The notes under the pieces: model-generated | The model's database searches: none | What the model saw: only the letters and a program-made list of their open reading frames with translations | Told to the model about the DNA's origin: nothing | Position numbers and translations under genes: made by a program | In this document: one piece after another, positions 36,698-45,738 of the stretch | Position numbering within the stretch: the stretch's first letter is position 1 | Layout of the letters: every line of letters starts with the position of its first letter | NCBI RefSeq assembly: GCF_003427025.1 | Contig: NZ_QVAI01000011.1 | Location: forward strand, 1 to 64,000 | Length of the DNA: 64,000 nucleotides | DNA from: Jiangella endophytica | GTDB lineage: Bacteria > Actinomycetota > Actinomycetes > Jiangellales > Jiangellaceae | Direction of reading: 5' to 3'

Positions 36698-36830
36698 GCT
36701 TCGATCCCACCGGCCGGGGCGAGCTTCCGGTAGTGCGCGGCGTCACGAGCGCGCCATGACATTCCTGGCCCGGGCGTATGACGCAGTGTCACTGGTGAAC
36801 CAGGGGCTCGGCACGAATACTGGACGAACG

Positions 36831-37955
36831 ATGTCCGAAGTCACCGAGGCCACGCAGGGACGGCTGCGCAGGCTCAACCTGCTCATGGTCCTCCCGGCGG
36901 TCACCGTCGGCGGCGTGCTCGCGGTGGCGCTGGACGTCGAGACCTGGCGCGACGGCGTCGTCCTGGGCCTGGGCGTCGTCGCCGCTCTGGTGGCGTTCGT
37001 GTTCTGGACGAGGGGTGAACTCGCCCGGGTCGCCGTGCCGTGCCTGGTCGTCGTCGCCGGTGTCTGGCTGTTCGGCGTGCTGGTGGCCGGCAGCGGCAAG
37101 GCGATCTTCGGCCTGTCCATCGTGGGGCCCATGGTGGTGCCCCAGCTGCGTCGTCACCGCGGCGCGGCCGCCGTCGTCCTGATCGTCTTCGTCGCGCTCG
37201 TCGGAGCGGCCCGGTTCCTGGTGACGCAGGACGACCCGCGTGACGTGCTGATCGAGTACGTCATCCTCCCCACCGGCGTCACCGCCATCGTGACCGGGCT
37301 GATGTTCCCCAACAAGCGGTTCTACGACGTCGTCGAGGAGCTCGAGGAGTCGCGCCGGCGCGATGCGGAGCTCGCCGTCGTGCGTGAGCGCATGCGCTTC
37401 GCCAGCGACCTGCACGACATCCAGGGCCACACGCTGCACGTCGTGAAGCTCAAGGTCGCACTCGCGCAGAAGCTGGTCCATCGCGACGCCGGCCGCGCCG
37501 AGCAGGAGCTGCGCGAGATCCACGCCCTGGTCAGCGACACCATCACGCAGACCAAGGAGCTCGTCTACGCCCAACGCCGCCTCAACCTCAGCGCGGAGAT
37601 GGAGAACGCGAAGAACCTCTTCGAGGCCGCCGGCATCGACGTGCGGATCGACCGCGACGGCGACGTCGATCCACGCGCGAACGAGCTGCTCGGTCAGGTG
37701 CTGCGCGAGACGACGACCAACATCCTGCGGCACGCGCAGGCCCGGCAGGTCCGGATCACGCTCACCCCGTCCGGCATCGCCATCGCCAACGACGGCGCGC
37801 CGGAGTCGCCGCTGCCGGAGCTCAGCGGGCTCGCCGCGCTCAGGGAACGCGTGGCCGACGGCGGCGGCGAACTGACCGTGGAGCAGCGCGACGGACGTTT
37901 CCTGACCGCCGCGGCGTTCCCCCGACAGGCGCCCGAGACACAGGAGGTTCGATGA
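36831..37955 (+). CDS. Two-component sensor histidine kinase (NarL-type partner)
   Basis: A 374-aa membrane kinase with five or six N-terminal helices (residues 17-155) and no large extracellular loop, so it likely senses the membrane or a lipophilic ligand. The HisKA_3 dimerisation box RMRFASDLHDIQGHTLHVVK carries the phosphorylated His195. The ATPase domain has RETTTNILRHAQARQV. The frame is open further upstream with an ATG at 36756, but the ATG at 36831 leaves a promoter region toward the divergent ABC exporter. The stop overlaps the response regulator start. Confidence 0.9.
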   Translation: MSEVTEATQGRLRRLNLLMVLPAVTVGGVLAVALDVETWRDGVVLGLGVVAALVAFVFWTRGELARVAVPCLVVVAGVWLFGVLVAGSGKAIFGLSIVGPMVVPQLRRHRGAAAVVLIVFVALVGAARFLVTQDDPRDVLIEYVILPTGVTAIVTGLMFPNKRFYDVVEELEESRRRDAELAVVRERMRFASDLHDIQGHTLHVVKLKVALAQKLVHRDAGRAEQELREIHALVSDTITQTKELVYAQRRLNLSAEMENAKNLFEAAGIDVRIDRDGDVDPRANELLGQVLRETTTNILRHAQARQVRITLTPSGIAIANDGAPESPLPELSGLAALRERVADGGGELTVEQRDGRFLTAAAFPRQAPETQEVR

Positions 37956-38554
37956 CGACCGTCGTGCTGGCCGACGACGAGGCGCTCCTGCGCAAGGCGC
38001 TGGCCGCGCTGCTGCCGCTGGAGGGCGACGTCACCGTCGTCGCCGAGGCCGAGAACGGCGAGGACGCCGTCAGCGCGACGCTGCGGCACCAGCCCGACGT
38101 GCTCGTCATCGACCTGGAGATGCCCGGCGTCGACGGACTCGGCGCCGTCTCGGCGATCCGCCGGGTCCGGCCCGGCCAGGTGATCCTCATGCTGACCCGG
38201 CACGCCCGGCCCGGGGTGCTGCGCAAGGCGCTGAAACTGGGCGTCCAGGGATTCGTCAGCAAGTCCGCGGAGCCGGCGCACATCACGTCCGTCATCGCGA
38301 CCCTCGACGCGGGCCGGCGCTGGATCGACCCGGACGTCTCCGCGCTGGCCCTCGTCGACGACTGCCCGCTCACCGACCGCGAGATCGACGTCCTGCGCGC
38401 CACGGCCGACGGCTACTCCGCCGCCGACATCGCCGGTCAGCTGCACCTCGCCGAGGGCACCGTCCGCAACTACCTCTCCAACGCGATGCAGAAGACCCAG
38501 ACGCAGACCCGGCACGAGGCGGCGCGTTACGCCCGCGAGCACGACTGGCTCTGA
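37952..38554 (+). CDS. LuxR/NarL-type response regulator
   Basis: A 200-aa regulator. The receiver domain has acidic Asp8-Asp9, phosphorylation site Asp54 (VLVIDLEMPGVDG) and Lys near FVSKSAEPAH. The C-terminal LuxR helix-turn-helix reads LTDREIDVLRATADGYSAAD with LHLAEGTVRNYLSNAMQKT. It overlaps the kinase gene by ATGA and most likely controls the adjacent ABC-2 exporter. It converges on aroQ with 5 bases between stops. Confidence 0.93.
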   Translation: MTTVVLADDEALLRKALAALLPLEGDVTVVAEAENGEDAVSATLRHQPDVLVIDLEMPGVDGLGAVSAIRRVRPGQVILMLTRHARPGVLRKALKLGVQGFVSKSAEPAHITSVIATLDAGRRWIDPDVSALALVDDCPLTDREIDVLRATADGYSAADIAGQLHLAEGTVRNYLSNAMQKTQTQTRHEAARYAREHDWL

Positions 38555-38559
38555 CCCGG

Positions 38560-39036
38560 TCACGTCCCGGGCTGCTGGGCGCGGCGGCGCGCGAGGGCGT
38601 CGATGGCGTAGGCGTACCCGTCGGGCCCCATGCCGGCGATGACGCCGATGGCCACGGGCGCCAGGTAGGAACGGCCGCGGAACGCCTCCCGCGCGTGCAC
38701 GTTGGACAGGTGCACCTCGATCACGGGCAGCGACACCCCGCTGACCGCGTCACGCAGCGCGATCGAGGTGTGGGTGTAGGCGCCGAGGTTCAGCACGGCG
38801 CCCAGGCTCACGCCCGCGGCGGTCTCCCGGCCGGCCTCGTGCACCCAGTCGATCAGCTCGCCCTCGTGGTTGGACTGCCGGACGTCCGCCTCGACGCCCA
38901 GGGCCGCGGCGGCCGCCTCGCACCGCCGGCGGAGGTCGTCGAGCGTGCCGGTGCCGTAGAGGCCGGGTTCCCGGGTGCCGAGCAGGTTGAGGTTCGGCCC
39001 GTTGAGGACGTGGACCTTCGTGGCGGCCGCGGTCAT
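38560..39036 (-). CDS. aroQ: Type II 3-dehydroquinate dehydratase
   Basis: A 158-aa enzyme that interconverts 3-dehydroquinate and 3-dehydroshikimate. Type II features are the lid [16 protein letters not shown] with catalytic Arg22 and Tyr27, [16 protein letters not shown], and [14 protein letters not shown] with the catalytic His. The length is normal for the dodecameric enzyme. Its place after qsuB, with overlapping ATGA, marks it as the catabolic QsuC-type copy that channels quinate toward protocatechuate rather than the biosynthetic copy. Confidence 0.95.
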   Translation of the reverse strand: MTAAATKVHVLNGPNLNLLGTREPGLYGTGTLDDLRRRCEAAAAALGVEADVRQSNHEGELIDWVHEAGRETAAGVSLGAVLNLGAYTHTSIALRDAVSGVSLPVIEVHLSNVHAREAFRGRSYLAPVAIGVIAGMGPDGYAYAIDALARRRAQQPGT

Positions 39037-40868
39037 CGCCGACCCAATCGCTGGTCGTGCACGTGCTGCGCGGCCAGCCGGACGGCCGCGTTGGGGGCGC
39101 CGTACCCGTCGTAGCCGCCGCGTCGCTGCGTCACCTCGAAGAACACGCCTCCGATCGTCTCGGTGTAGAAGTGCAGGAAGTCGCCGTTCTCGTCGCGGTC
39201 GTAGAGCACTCCGAGTTCGCGCATCTCCTCCACCAGGCCGGCCGGCAGGTCGAACCGCGCGGCGAGGTCGTCGTAGTAGTTGCCGGGGATCGGCAGCGAG
39301 CGCAGGCCGCGGGCCCGGGCCGTGCGCGCCGCGAGCATGACGTCGGAGCTGGCGAAGGCCACGTGCTGCGGGAACCCGCGCGGGTGGTCGTACGCGAGCG
39401 GCGCGACGTTCAGGGCCAGCCGGACGGCTCCGTTCTCGCCGCGGATCACCTGGCTGCGCACCAGGCCCGTCGGCGCGGCGACGTCCTGGGAGCTGCCGGA
39501 GCGCAGGGCGAGCACGCTGCTGTAGAAGAGGACGGCTTCGTCGAAGGACTGCCACGGCTCGGCGAGGTTCACGTGGTCGATGCCGGTCAGCAGCGGTTCC
39601 TCGGCGCCGACGCCGGCGTCGTCGCTCTCGAACTCCGCGACCCACGCCGGCTCGCCGTCGCCCGCTCCGGAGAGGAACACCTCGGTGCCGTCGGGCGCGC
39701 GGAACGCCGGCAGCGGCTGCTCGCCGGCGTAGGTGCGGCGGAAGACGGGCGGCGCCTCGAGCTCGCCGGCCCGCTGCGTGGCGGCCTTCGGGTCGGTCAC
39801 CTCGAAGCCGACCGCGGCCAGCGTCGGCGGCCACTCCCGCGCGAGGTTCTCGTTGCACACGACCCGGGCCGGACCGTGCGCCCACAGCCGGACGGGTTTG
39901 CTGCGGTGCCGGCCGCGGAACGTGAAGCCCAGCTGCCGCAACAGGGTGTCGACCTCGCCGGCGTCCTCCGCCTTCACCTCGACGAAGTCGAAGCCGGTGG
40001 GCTGGTCCACGTCAGGCAGCCGCTCGGGCCCGCCCGGCCGGGACAGCCGGCCGGACCTCCGGGCCACCTGGTCCTCGAGCCAGCGCAGCGACCGTTTGGC
40101 CTGCTGGGCGGTCCGCAGCACGTCGGTCTGGCGGAAGGTGTCGTTGAACACCTCCAGCGACAGCGGACCCCGGTAGCCGGCCGCGAGCACGTGCCCGACG
40201 AACCGGGAGAGGTCGAAGGCGCCCTCGCCGGGGAACAACCGGTGGTGCCGGCTCCACGAGAGGACGTCCATGGTGAGCGCCGGCGCGTCGGCGAGCTGGA
40301 GGAAGAAGATCTTCTCGCCGGGGATGTCCTCGATGGCGGCGGGGTCGTGGCCCCGCGACAGGATGTGGAAGCTGTCCAGGCAGACGCCCACGTTGGGGTG
40401 ATCGGCCAGCTCCGTGATCCGCCAGGCGCGCCGGTAGTCGTCGACGTAGCGGCCCCAGGCCAGGGCCTCGAACGCCAGCCGGACGCCGTACGGCGCTGCC
40501 TCATCGCCGAGCCGGCGCAGCTGCGCCGCCGAGTGCTCGTCGTCGTCGACGGTGGCGGTCGCGACGTTGCTGCACACCAGCATCGTGTCGATGCCGAGCC
40601 GGCGCATCAGGCGGAACTTGGACCGCGCGCGGTGCAGCACCGCCGCGAACGACTCGTCGCTGACGCCCTCGGCGTCGCGGAACGGCTGGTAGAGGTCGAG
40701 GGAGAGCCCGAGCCGGTGGGCCAGGGCGGCGATCTCCTCCGGGCTCTCCGGAGCCGCGACGAGATCGGGTTCGAAGATCTCCACGCCGTCGAAGCCGGCC
40801 TCGGCGCAGGCGTGCAGCTTCTGCGTCAGGGTCCCGCTCAGGCAGACGGTGGCGATGGACGTGCGCAC
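39033..40868 (-). CDS. qsuB: 3-dehydroshikimate dehydratase, QsuB-type fusion
   Basis: A 611-aa bifunctional-looking protein. The N-terminal TIM barrel (1-280) is a sugar-phosphate-isomerase-like dehydroshikimate dehydratase with its divalent-metal ligands at Glu134, Asp165, Gln191 and Glu239. It converts 3-dehydroshikimate to protocatechuate. From about residue 300 a VOC domain pair resembling 4-hydroxyphenylpyruvate dioxygenase follows, with intact metal ligands in [20 protein letters not shown] and [10 protein letters not shown]. The same fusion occurs in Corynebacterium QsuB. The role of the C-terminal half is unclear. The GTG start lies two bases after the preceding stop. Confidence 0.92.
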   Translation of the reverse strand: MRTSIATVCLSGTLTQKLHACAEAGFDGVEIFEPDLVAAPESPEEIAALAHRLGLSLDLYQPFRDAEGVSDESFAAVLHRARSKFRLMRRLGIDTMLVCSNVATATVDDDEHSAAQLRRLGDEAAPYGVRLAFEALAWGRYVDDYRRAWRITELADHPNVGVCLDSFHILSRGHDPAAIEDIPGEKIFFLQLADAPALTMDVLSWSRHHRLFPGEGAFDLSRFVGHVLAAGYRGPLSLEVFNDTFRQTDVLRTAQQAKRSLRWLEDQVARRSGRLSRPGGPERLPDVDQPTGFDFVEVKAEDAGEVDTLLRQLGFTFRGRHRSKPVRLWAHGPARVVCNENLAREWPPTLAAVGFEVTDPKAATQRAGELEAPPVFRRTYAGEQPLPAFRAPDGTEVFLSGAGDGEPAWVAEFESDDAGVGAEEPLLTGIDHVNLAEPWQSFDEAVLFYSSVLALRSGSSQDVAAPTGLVRSQVIRGENGAVRLALNVAPLAYDHPRGFPQHVAFASSDVMLAARTARARGLRSLPIPGNYYDDLAARFDLPAGLVEEMRELGVLYDRDENGDFLHFYTETIGGVFFEVTQRRGGYDGYGAPNAAVRLAAQHVHDQRLGRR

Positions 40869-40870
40869 GG

Positions 40871-41881
40871 TCAGCTCTCCTCGTCGTCGGGCCGGCCGCC
40901 ACCGAGGCCCGGCGCCAGCAGGCGCGCGGGATTGGTCACGAGCAGCTGGTGGATGTCGGCCTCCGTGGCGCCGGCGGCGAGCAGCCGCGGCACGATCCGG
41001 CGCGGGATGTTCTCCATGTGCCAGTTCGGTGCGTGGACGGCGCGCCACGACGGCGGCGTCACCTGGCTGAAGAACGCGGCGTCGTGCGAGAGCACCATCC
41101 GGTCGGCGTAGCCGAGCCGCAGCAGGTCGAGCACGACGCCGATCCGCCGCTCGTCCGGCAGCACGTGCTCCATGCCGAAGCGGTCCATGCCGATCGTCGC
41201 GCCGGCGTCCATCAGCGCGCGGAGGTAGTCGAGGTCCTCGCTGTCCCCGCTGTGACCGACGACGATCCGCTCGGGCGCCACTCCCCTGGCGGTGAGGAAG
41301 CGCAACTGGTCCAGGCCGCCCCGCGAGGCCGCGTGCGTGTGCGTCGTGATGGGGACGCCGGTCTGCCGGTGCGCGATCGCGGCCGCCGTCAGCACCCGCC
41401 GCACATCCGGCGTGAGACCGGGCCGGTCGGTGACGACCTTCAGCATGCCGGCCCGGACCCCGGTGTCCGCGACCCCGTGCTCGATGTCGCGGACGAAGAA
41501 CTCGACCAGCGGGTCCGGGCCGTCGATCAGCAGGCCCGGGCCGTGGGTGTGGAAGTAGGCGGGCAGCACGTCGGCCGTGTAGTAGCCGGTCGACACCACG
41601 ATCCGCACCGGGCTGCGTTCCGCCACGCGGGCCACCCGGGCGACGTCGCGGCCCAGGCCGAGGACCGTGAGGTCGACGACGGTCCGGACGCCGAGGTCCC
41701 AGAGTCGCTGGAGGCCGTCGGCCGCCCGCTCCTCCGCGGCCCGCTCGTCCCATTCGGGGTGGGGGAAGTTCAGCTGCAACTCCGGGTGCTGGACGAACAC
41801 GTGCTCGTGGATCAGCGTGGTGCCGAGGTCGCCGGCACCGACCACACCCCGGACCGTCTGGACCTCCCCCGCTCCGCTCAC
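40871..41881 (-). CDS. Phosphotriesterase-family metal hydrolase
   Basis: A 336-aa amidohydrolase-superfamily protein. The binuclear metal site is visible: HEH near the N-terminus (TLIHEHVFV), a bridging Lys in AGMLKVVTDRPG, His in THTHA and VGHSGD, and Asp in LSHDAAFF. Family members act as lactonases or arylesterases more often than true phosphotriesterases. Inside the TRAP/qsu operon a lactonase acting on a quinate or shikimate derivative (for example quinide) is plausible but unproven. It overlaps dctP by GTGA. Confidence 0.85.
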   Translation of the reverse strand: MSGAGEVQTVRGVVGAGDLGTTLIHEHVFVQHPELQLNFPHPEWDERAAEERAADGLQRLWDLGVRTVVDLTVLGLGRDVARVARVAERSPVRIVVSTGYYTADVLPAYFHTHGPGLLIDGPDPLVEFFVRDIEHGVADTGVRAGMLKVVTDRPGLTPDVRRVLTAAAIAHRQTGVPITTHTHAASRGGLDQLRFLTARGVAPERIVVGHSGDSEDLDYLRALMDAGATIGMDRFGMEHVLPDERRIGVVLDLLRLGYADRMVLSHDAAFFSQVTPPSWRAVHAPNWHMENIPRRIVPRLLAAGATEADIHQLLVTNPARLLAPGLGGGRPDDEES

Positions 41882-42906
41882 TCCGCCGTGCTCCTGATGC
41901 CCTCGTAGACGGCCAGCTGCTCGTCGTTGAAGTTCTCGCGCAGGTAGGTGTCGGCCCGGGTGCGGAACGCCTCGACGTCGACGTCGTCGACGACCTCGAT
42001 GGCGCCGGCGTCCTGCCAGTCGGTGAGCGTCGTCTGCTCGTCCTCGTCGACGCAGCCGGGCACCTGCGCGACCGCGGAGTCGACCGCCGCCTGCAGCGCC
42101 TCCTGCTGCTCCGCGGAGAGCTCGTCCCACACCCCGCCGATGATCACCAGGTTCGAGTTGGCCTGGTGCGAGGAGAGGCTGAGGTAGTCCTGGACCTCCT
42201 GGATGCTGTTCGCCGCGATGTTGACGATCGGGTTCTCCTGGCCGTCCGCGGTGCCCTGCTGCAGGGCGAGGAACAGCTCCTCGTAGGCGATCTCGACGGC
42301 CTGGGCGCCCAGCGCCTTGGCGTTCATGAGGAACTGCGGCGAGGCCGGGAACCGCATGCGCAGGCCGTCGAGGTCGTCCGGGGTCCGGATCGGCTCGTTC
42401 GCGGTGAAGTGGCGCATCCCGGCCGACCAGGCGCCGAGCGTCCGCACGCCGGTCTCCTCTGCGAAGCTCTCGATCAGGTCGTCGGAGGCCTCGCTCTCGA
42501 AGTACCGCGCCAGGTGGTCGGCGTCGTCGATGGCGTAGGCCGCGTCGAGGACGCTGACCGGCTCGTAGATCGCGCCGAGCGCCGAGGCGCCCTGGATGTC
42601 GATGTCGATGTCGCCCGAGACCACCGAGCTGATCCGGTCGGCGTCTCCGCCGAGCTGGCTGGACGGGAAGACCTCGACCCGCAGGCCGACGCCGGCCTGC
42701 TCGACCTCGTCGGCGATCACCTGGGCGCCGCAGCGGTGCTGCGGCTGCGTGTCGGTGTAGCTGTGCGCCAGGGTCAGCTCGACGTCGCCGCCCTCGCCGG
42801 CCGAGCCGGCCTCGGTGTCGTCGTCTCCGCAGGCCGCGAGTGCGAACAGGGGGACGGCGGCACAGAGCGCGAGCAGTGTGCGGGTGCGGTTGCTGGAATC
42901 GGGCAT
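41878..42906 (-). CDS. dctP: TRAP transporter solute-binding lipoprotein (DctP)
   Basis: A 342-aa periplasmic-type binding protein anchored as a lipoprotein (lipobox ALAAC, lipid Cys26). The DctP core has LTLAHSYTDTQPQH, FPSSQLGGDADRISSVVSGD, and the carboxylate-binding Arg region GLRMRFPASPQF. It would bind an organic acid; by context quinate, shikimate or a hydroxybenzoate. It is separated from the dctQ-dctM pair by qsuD, an unusual order inside one operon. Confidence 0.92.
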   Translation of the reverse strand: MPDSSNRTRTLLALCAAVPLFALAACGDDDTEAGSAGEGGDVELTLAHSYTDTQPQHRCGAQVIADEVEQAGVGLRVEVFPSSQLGGDADRISSVVSGDIDIDIQGASALGAIYEPVSVLDAAYAIDDADHLARYFESEASDDLIESFAEETGVRTLGAWSAGMRHFTANEPIRTPDDLDGLRMRFPASPQFLMNAKALGAQAVEIAYEELFLALQQGTADGQENPIVNIAANSIQEVQDYLSLSSHQANSNLVIIGGVWDELSAEQQEALQAAVDSAVAQVPGCVDEDEQTTLTDWQDAGAIEVVDDVDVEAFRTRADTYLRENFNDEQLAVYEGIRSTAE

Positions 42907-42908
42907 CT

Positions 42909-43820
42909 CTACGGCTTCCTCTCGTGACTGAGCTCCTGATGAGGGGGCACGTTCTCGACCTCGGCGGCGATCAGGTCGTCGAGGTCGCCGAACATCGCCT
43001 CACGATGCGCCGGCTGTCCGGTGATCAGCTCGAACGCGTCCGCGGCTTGGTGGACGGCCATGCCTGCCCCGGTCAGGGTCCGGCAGCCGGTCCGCTGGGC
43101 GTGCTGGAGTAGCGGAGTCATGACCGGGCGGTAGACGATGTCGGCCACCCACAGACCCGGGTGCAGCAGGCCGGGTTCGACGGGGCTGCCCGGGTGGCCG
43201 GCCATGCCGACCGGCGAGGCGTTCACCAGGCCGTCGGCGCCGGCCAGCGCCTCCGTCAGGTCGGCGGCGGCCAGTACCTCCAGCCTGACGTCCTCGCCCG
43301 AGCCCGCGAGCGTCCCGGCCAGGGCCGCGACCCGGGACACGTCGGGGTCGGTGACGGCGAGCCGGCGGACGCCCAGACGGACGAGGGCGTGCGCCACCGC
43401 GGTGCCGGCGCCGCCGGCGCCCAGCAGCACCACGTGGTCGAGGCCGGCGTCGGGCAGCCCTTGGCCGAACGCGCTGGCGAACCCCGTGACGTCGGTGTTG
43501 TGGCCGATGGTGGCGCCGTCGGCGATGAGGATCGTGTTGAGCGCGCCGATCGCCGCGACGTCCGGCGCGACCTCGTCGACCAGCGGCACCATCACCTGCT
43601 TGAGCGGGTGGGTGACGTTGAGCCCGTCGAAGCCCAGGGCGATGGCGTGGTCGAGCAATTGCTCGAGGTGTTCCACCGGCAGTTGCGCGTCGGCGAGATC
43701 GACGACCTTGTAGACGTAGCGCAGCCCGTGCCGCTGTGCTTCGCGCTCGTGCAGCTCCGGAGTCAGCGACGGCTTCACGCCCTGGCCGAACAGACCGGCC
43801 AGCACCGACCGCCCCGTCAC
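42909..43820 (-). CDS. qsuD: Quinate/shikimate dehydrogenase (QsuD-type)
   Basis: A 303-aa enzyme of the AroE/QDH family. Catalytic Lys74 (NVTHPLKQ) and Asp110 (GHNTDVTG) are in place. The nucleotide motif is GAGGAGTAVAHAL at 134-146. The second strand ends in Asp158 (LAVTDPDVSR) instead of the Asn-Arg-Thr/Ser of NADP-dependent AroE, which points to NAD+ and to a degradative role oxidising quinate or shikimate. The GTG start overlaps dctM by 4 bases; the stop lies 2 bases before dctP. Confidence 0.9.
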   Translation of the reverse strand: MTGRSVLAGLFGQGVKPSLTPELHEREAQRHGLRYVYKVVDLADAQLPVEHLEQLLDHAIALGFDGLNVTHPLKQVMVPLVDEVAPDVAAIGALNTILIADGATIGHNTDVTGFASAFGQGLPDAGLDHVVLLGAGGAGTAVAHALVRLGVRRLAVTDPDVSRVAALAGTLAGSGEDVRLEVLAAADLTEALAGADGLVNASPVGMAGHPGSPVEPGLLHPGLWVADIVYRPVMTPLLQHAQRTGCRTLTGAGMAVHQAADAFELITGQPAHREAMFGDLDDLIAAEVENVPPHQELSHERKP

Positions 43821-45091
43821 AGCCCGAGCTCCCGCGGCAGGTACAGGATCGCGTCCGGCCAGAAGATGATCGCGAGGCACAGCAGGACGAACGGGACGAG
43901 GAACGGCAGCGATCCCCAGAAGACCTCCGACATCCGCGCCTTGGTGATGGCCTGGAGCACGAAGATCACCGTGCCGACCGGCGGGGTCAGCAGGCCGATC
44001 ATCTGCGACAGGATCATGAGGACGCCCAGGGCGATCGGGTCGACGCCGTAGACCTCGCTCAGCGGCAGCAGGATCGGGACCGTCAGGGTCAGGACCGCCA
44101 CGGCGTCCAGGGCGGTGCCGAGCACGAACGACAGCAGCAGCACCAGCAGCATGAAGACGGTGGGGTCGGTCGTCAGGCCGAGCACCCACTCGGAGATGTG
44201 CTGCGGGACCTGCTCGCGGGCGAAGATGTAGCCGAGCAGGTTCGCCGACGCGACGATGAGCATGACGGCGCCGGTCGTCAGCACCGCCTCGGTGAGCACC
44301 TTCGGCAGATCGCGCAGCCGCAGCGTCCGGTAGGCGAAGCCCAGCACGGCCATGTACGCGGCGCCGACCGCGGCCGCCTCCGTCGGCGTGAACACGCCGC
44401 CGAGGATGCCGCCGATGATGACCACCGGAGCGCCGAGCGGGGCGATGACCCGCACGCCCGTCTGGCGCACCCGGGCCCAGCTGAACTCCGACCGCTGGAT
44501 GTTCGGGTCGCGGCGCACCAGCAGGAAGACGACGACGCACAGGCCCAGGGCCATCAGCAGGGCGGGCACGACGGAGGCCGCGAACAGGGCGCCGGTCGAC
44601 ACCGCCGCGAGCCCCGCGTAGATGACGGCCGGGATGCTCGGCGGCATGACCGGAGCGATCAGCGACGCCGATCCGGTGACGCCGAGCGCGAACCGCTTGG
44701 AGTAGCCGCTGCGCAGCATGGCGGGGATCTGCACCTTGCCGAGCGCCGCCGCGTCGGCGACGGCCGATCCGCTCATCCAGGAGAACCCCAGGGAGGTTCC
44801 GACGCTGACGTAGCCGAGGCTCCCCCGCACCCGGCTGAGCAGCGCCAGCGCGAAGTCGAACAGCCGGGTGGCGATGCCCGCGTGGTTGGCCAGGCAGCCG
44901 AGCAGGATGAACAGCGGCACGGCGAGCAATGGGAAGCTCGCGGTCGACTGGGCGACCAGCCGCAGAGCGTGCCCCGTCGAGTGGTCCGAGGTGACCATGT
45001 AGAGCAGCGCCGGGCCGATGAAGGCGAACGCGACCGGTACCCGGATGACCAGCAGCAGCGTGATCAGCAGGCAGAGGACGAGGATGCTCAT
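43817..45091 (-). CDS. dctM: TRAP transporter large permease (DctM)
   Basis: A 424-aa membrane protein with about 12 helices and the DctM features SASFPLLAVPLFILLGCLANHAG in the first third, GSASLIAPVMPPSIP in the middle, and LTPPVGTVIFVLQ near the end. It forms the sodium-driven importer with DctQ and DctP. It overlaps dctQ by ATGA. Confidence 0.93.
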   Translation of the reverse strand: MSILVLCLLITLLLVIRVPVAFAFIGPALLYMVTSDHSTGHALRLVAQSTASFPLLAVPLFILLGCLANHAGIATRLFDFALALLSRVRGSLGYVSVGTSLGFSWMSGSAVADAAALGKVQIPAMLRSGYSKRFALGVTGSASLIAPVMPPSIPAVIYAGLAAVSTGALFAASVVPALLMALGLCVVVFLLVRRDPNIQRSEFSWARVRQTGVRVIAPLGAPVVIIGGILGGVFTPTEAAAVGAAYMAVLGFAYRTLRLRDLPKVLTEAVLTTGAVMLIVASANLLGYIFAREQVPQHISEWVLGLTTDPTVFMLLVLLLSFVLGTALDAVAVLTLTVPILLPLSEVYGVDPIALGVLMILSQMIGLLTPPVGTVIFVLQAITKARMSEVFWGSLPFLVPFVLLCLAIIFWPDAILYLPRELGL

Positions 45092-45663
45092 TCCGCCGCC
45101 ACCTCGAGGTCGTCGTACTGCGGGGCGGGGACGCCGTTGAGCCCGTAGTCGACGGCCGCCACGGCGGCGCGAAGCGTGGTGCTGACGAAGCCGATCAGCG
45201 AGATGCCGTAGAGCCACGACATCGGCATCCCCATGGCCGGCGACTTCAGGATGGCCTGGTCGTCGATCAGCGCCCACGCCTCGGCCGACAGCCCGACGCC
45301 GATGGCGGCGACGATCACGCACGACACGACCCGCACGATCCGCCGCATCACGGGGCTGTCGATGCCGTCGATCATCTCGATGGAGATGTGCGAGTCCCGC
45401 GTCACCAGCACGCCGGCGACCACGAACGTCAGCCAGACCAGGCAGAACCGGGCGAGCTCACCGGTCCACGGCCAGCCGTCGATCGGCAGATAGCGCTGCA
45501 GCGTCTGGACCAGGAGCAGGACGAAGATGGTCACCAGTGCGAGCGCGCCGATCCCCAGCTCGATGGCGGTGAGCACGCGAACGGGCCGCGCTGCCCAGGC
45601 CGGCAGGTCAAAGCGTCTCGACGTCGAGGTCGTGGGCCCCGATTCCCGTGTGGCGGCTGTCAC
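45088..45663 (-). CDS. dctQ: TRAP transporter small permease (DctQ)
   Basis: A four-helix membrane subunit of 191 aa from a GTG at 45663. It shows the DctQ pattern VLLLVQTLQRYLPIDGWPWTGELARFCLVWLTF, here cited as two blocks: QTLQRYLPIDGWPWTGE and LARFCLVWLTFVVAG. An ATG at 45711 would add 16 Cys/Pro-rich residues and would lie on the GTTGCCA repeats, so the inner GTG is preferred. It is the first gene of the dctQM-qsuD-dctP-PTE-qsuB-aroQ operon, divergent from the LacI gene. Confidence 0.88.
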   Translation of the reverse strand: MTAATRESGPTTSTSRRFDLPAWAARPVRVLTAIELGIGALALVTIFVLLLVQTLQRYLPIDGWPWTGELARFCLVWLTFVVAGVLVTRDSHISIEMIDGIDSPVMRRIVRVVSCVIVAAIGVGLSAEAWALIDDQAILKSPAMGMPMSWLYGISLIGFVSTTLRAAVAAVDYGLNGVPAPQYDDLEVAAE

Positions 45664-45703
45664 AGGACGCAACGTAGGGAGGGCACAGAACGGACAGCAA
45701 GGG

Positions 45704-45736
45704 GTTGCCATCAGGTTGCCAAATGGTTACGTTGCC
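45704..45736. promoter_or_regulatory. GTTGCCA repeat array between dctQ and the LacI gene
   Basis: GTTGCCA at 45704-45710 and 45715-45721, and GTTGCCT at 45731-45737, all in the same orientation with spacings of 11 and 16 bases. The last forms GGTTACGTTGCC, a CG-centred imperfect palindrome ending just before the LacI ATG. The first two fall in the promoter region of the divergent dctQ operon. Confidence 0.6.
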
Positions 45737-45738
45737 TC

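Noticed and set aside
39057-41111. 684-codon open frame on the plus strand
   Set aside because: Antisense to qsuB and the phosphotriesterase-family gene, both of which have intact active-site residues.
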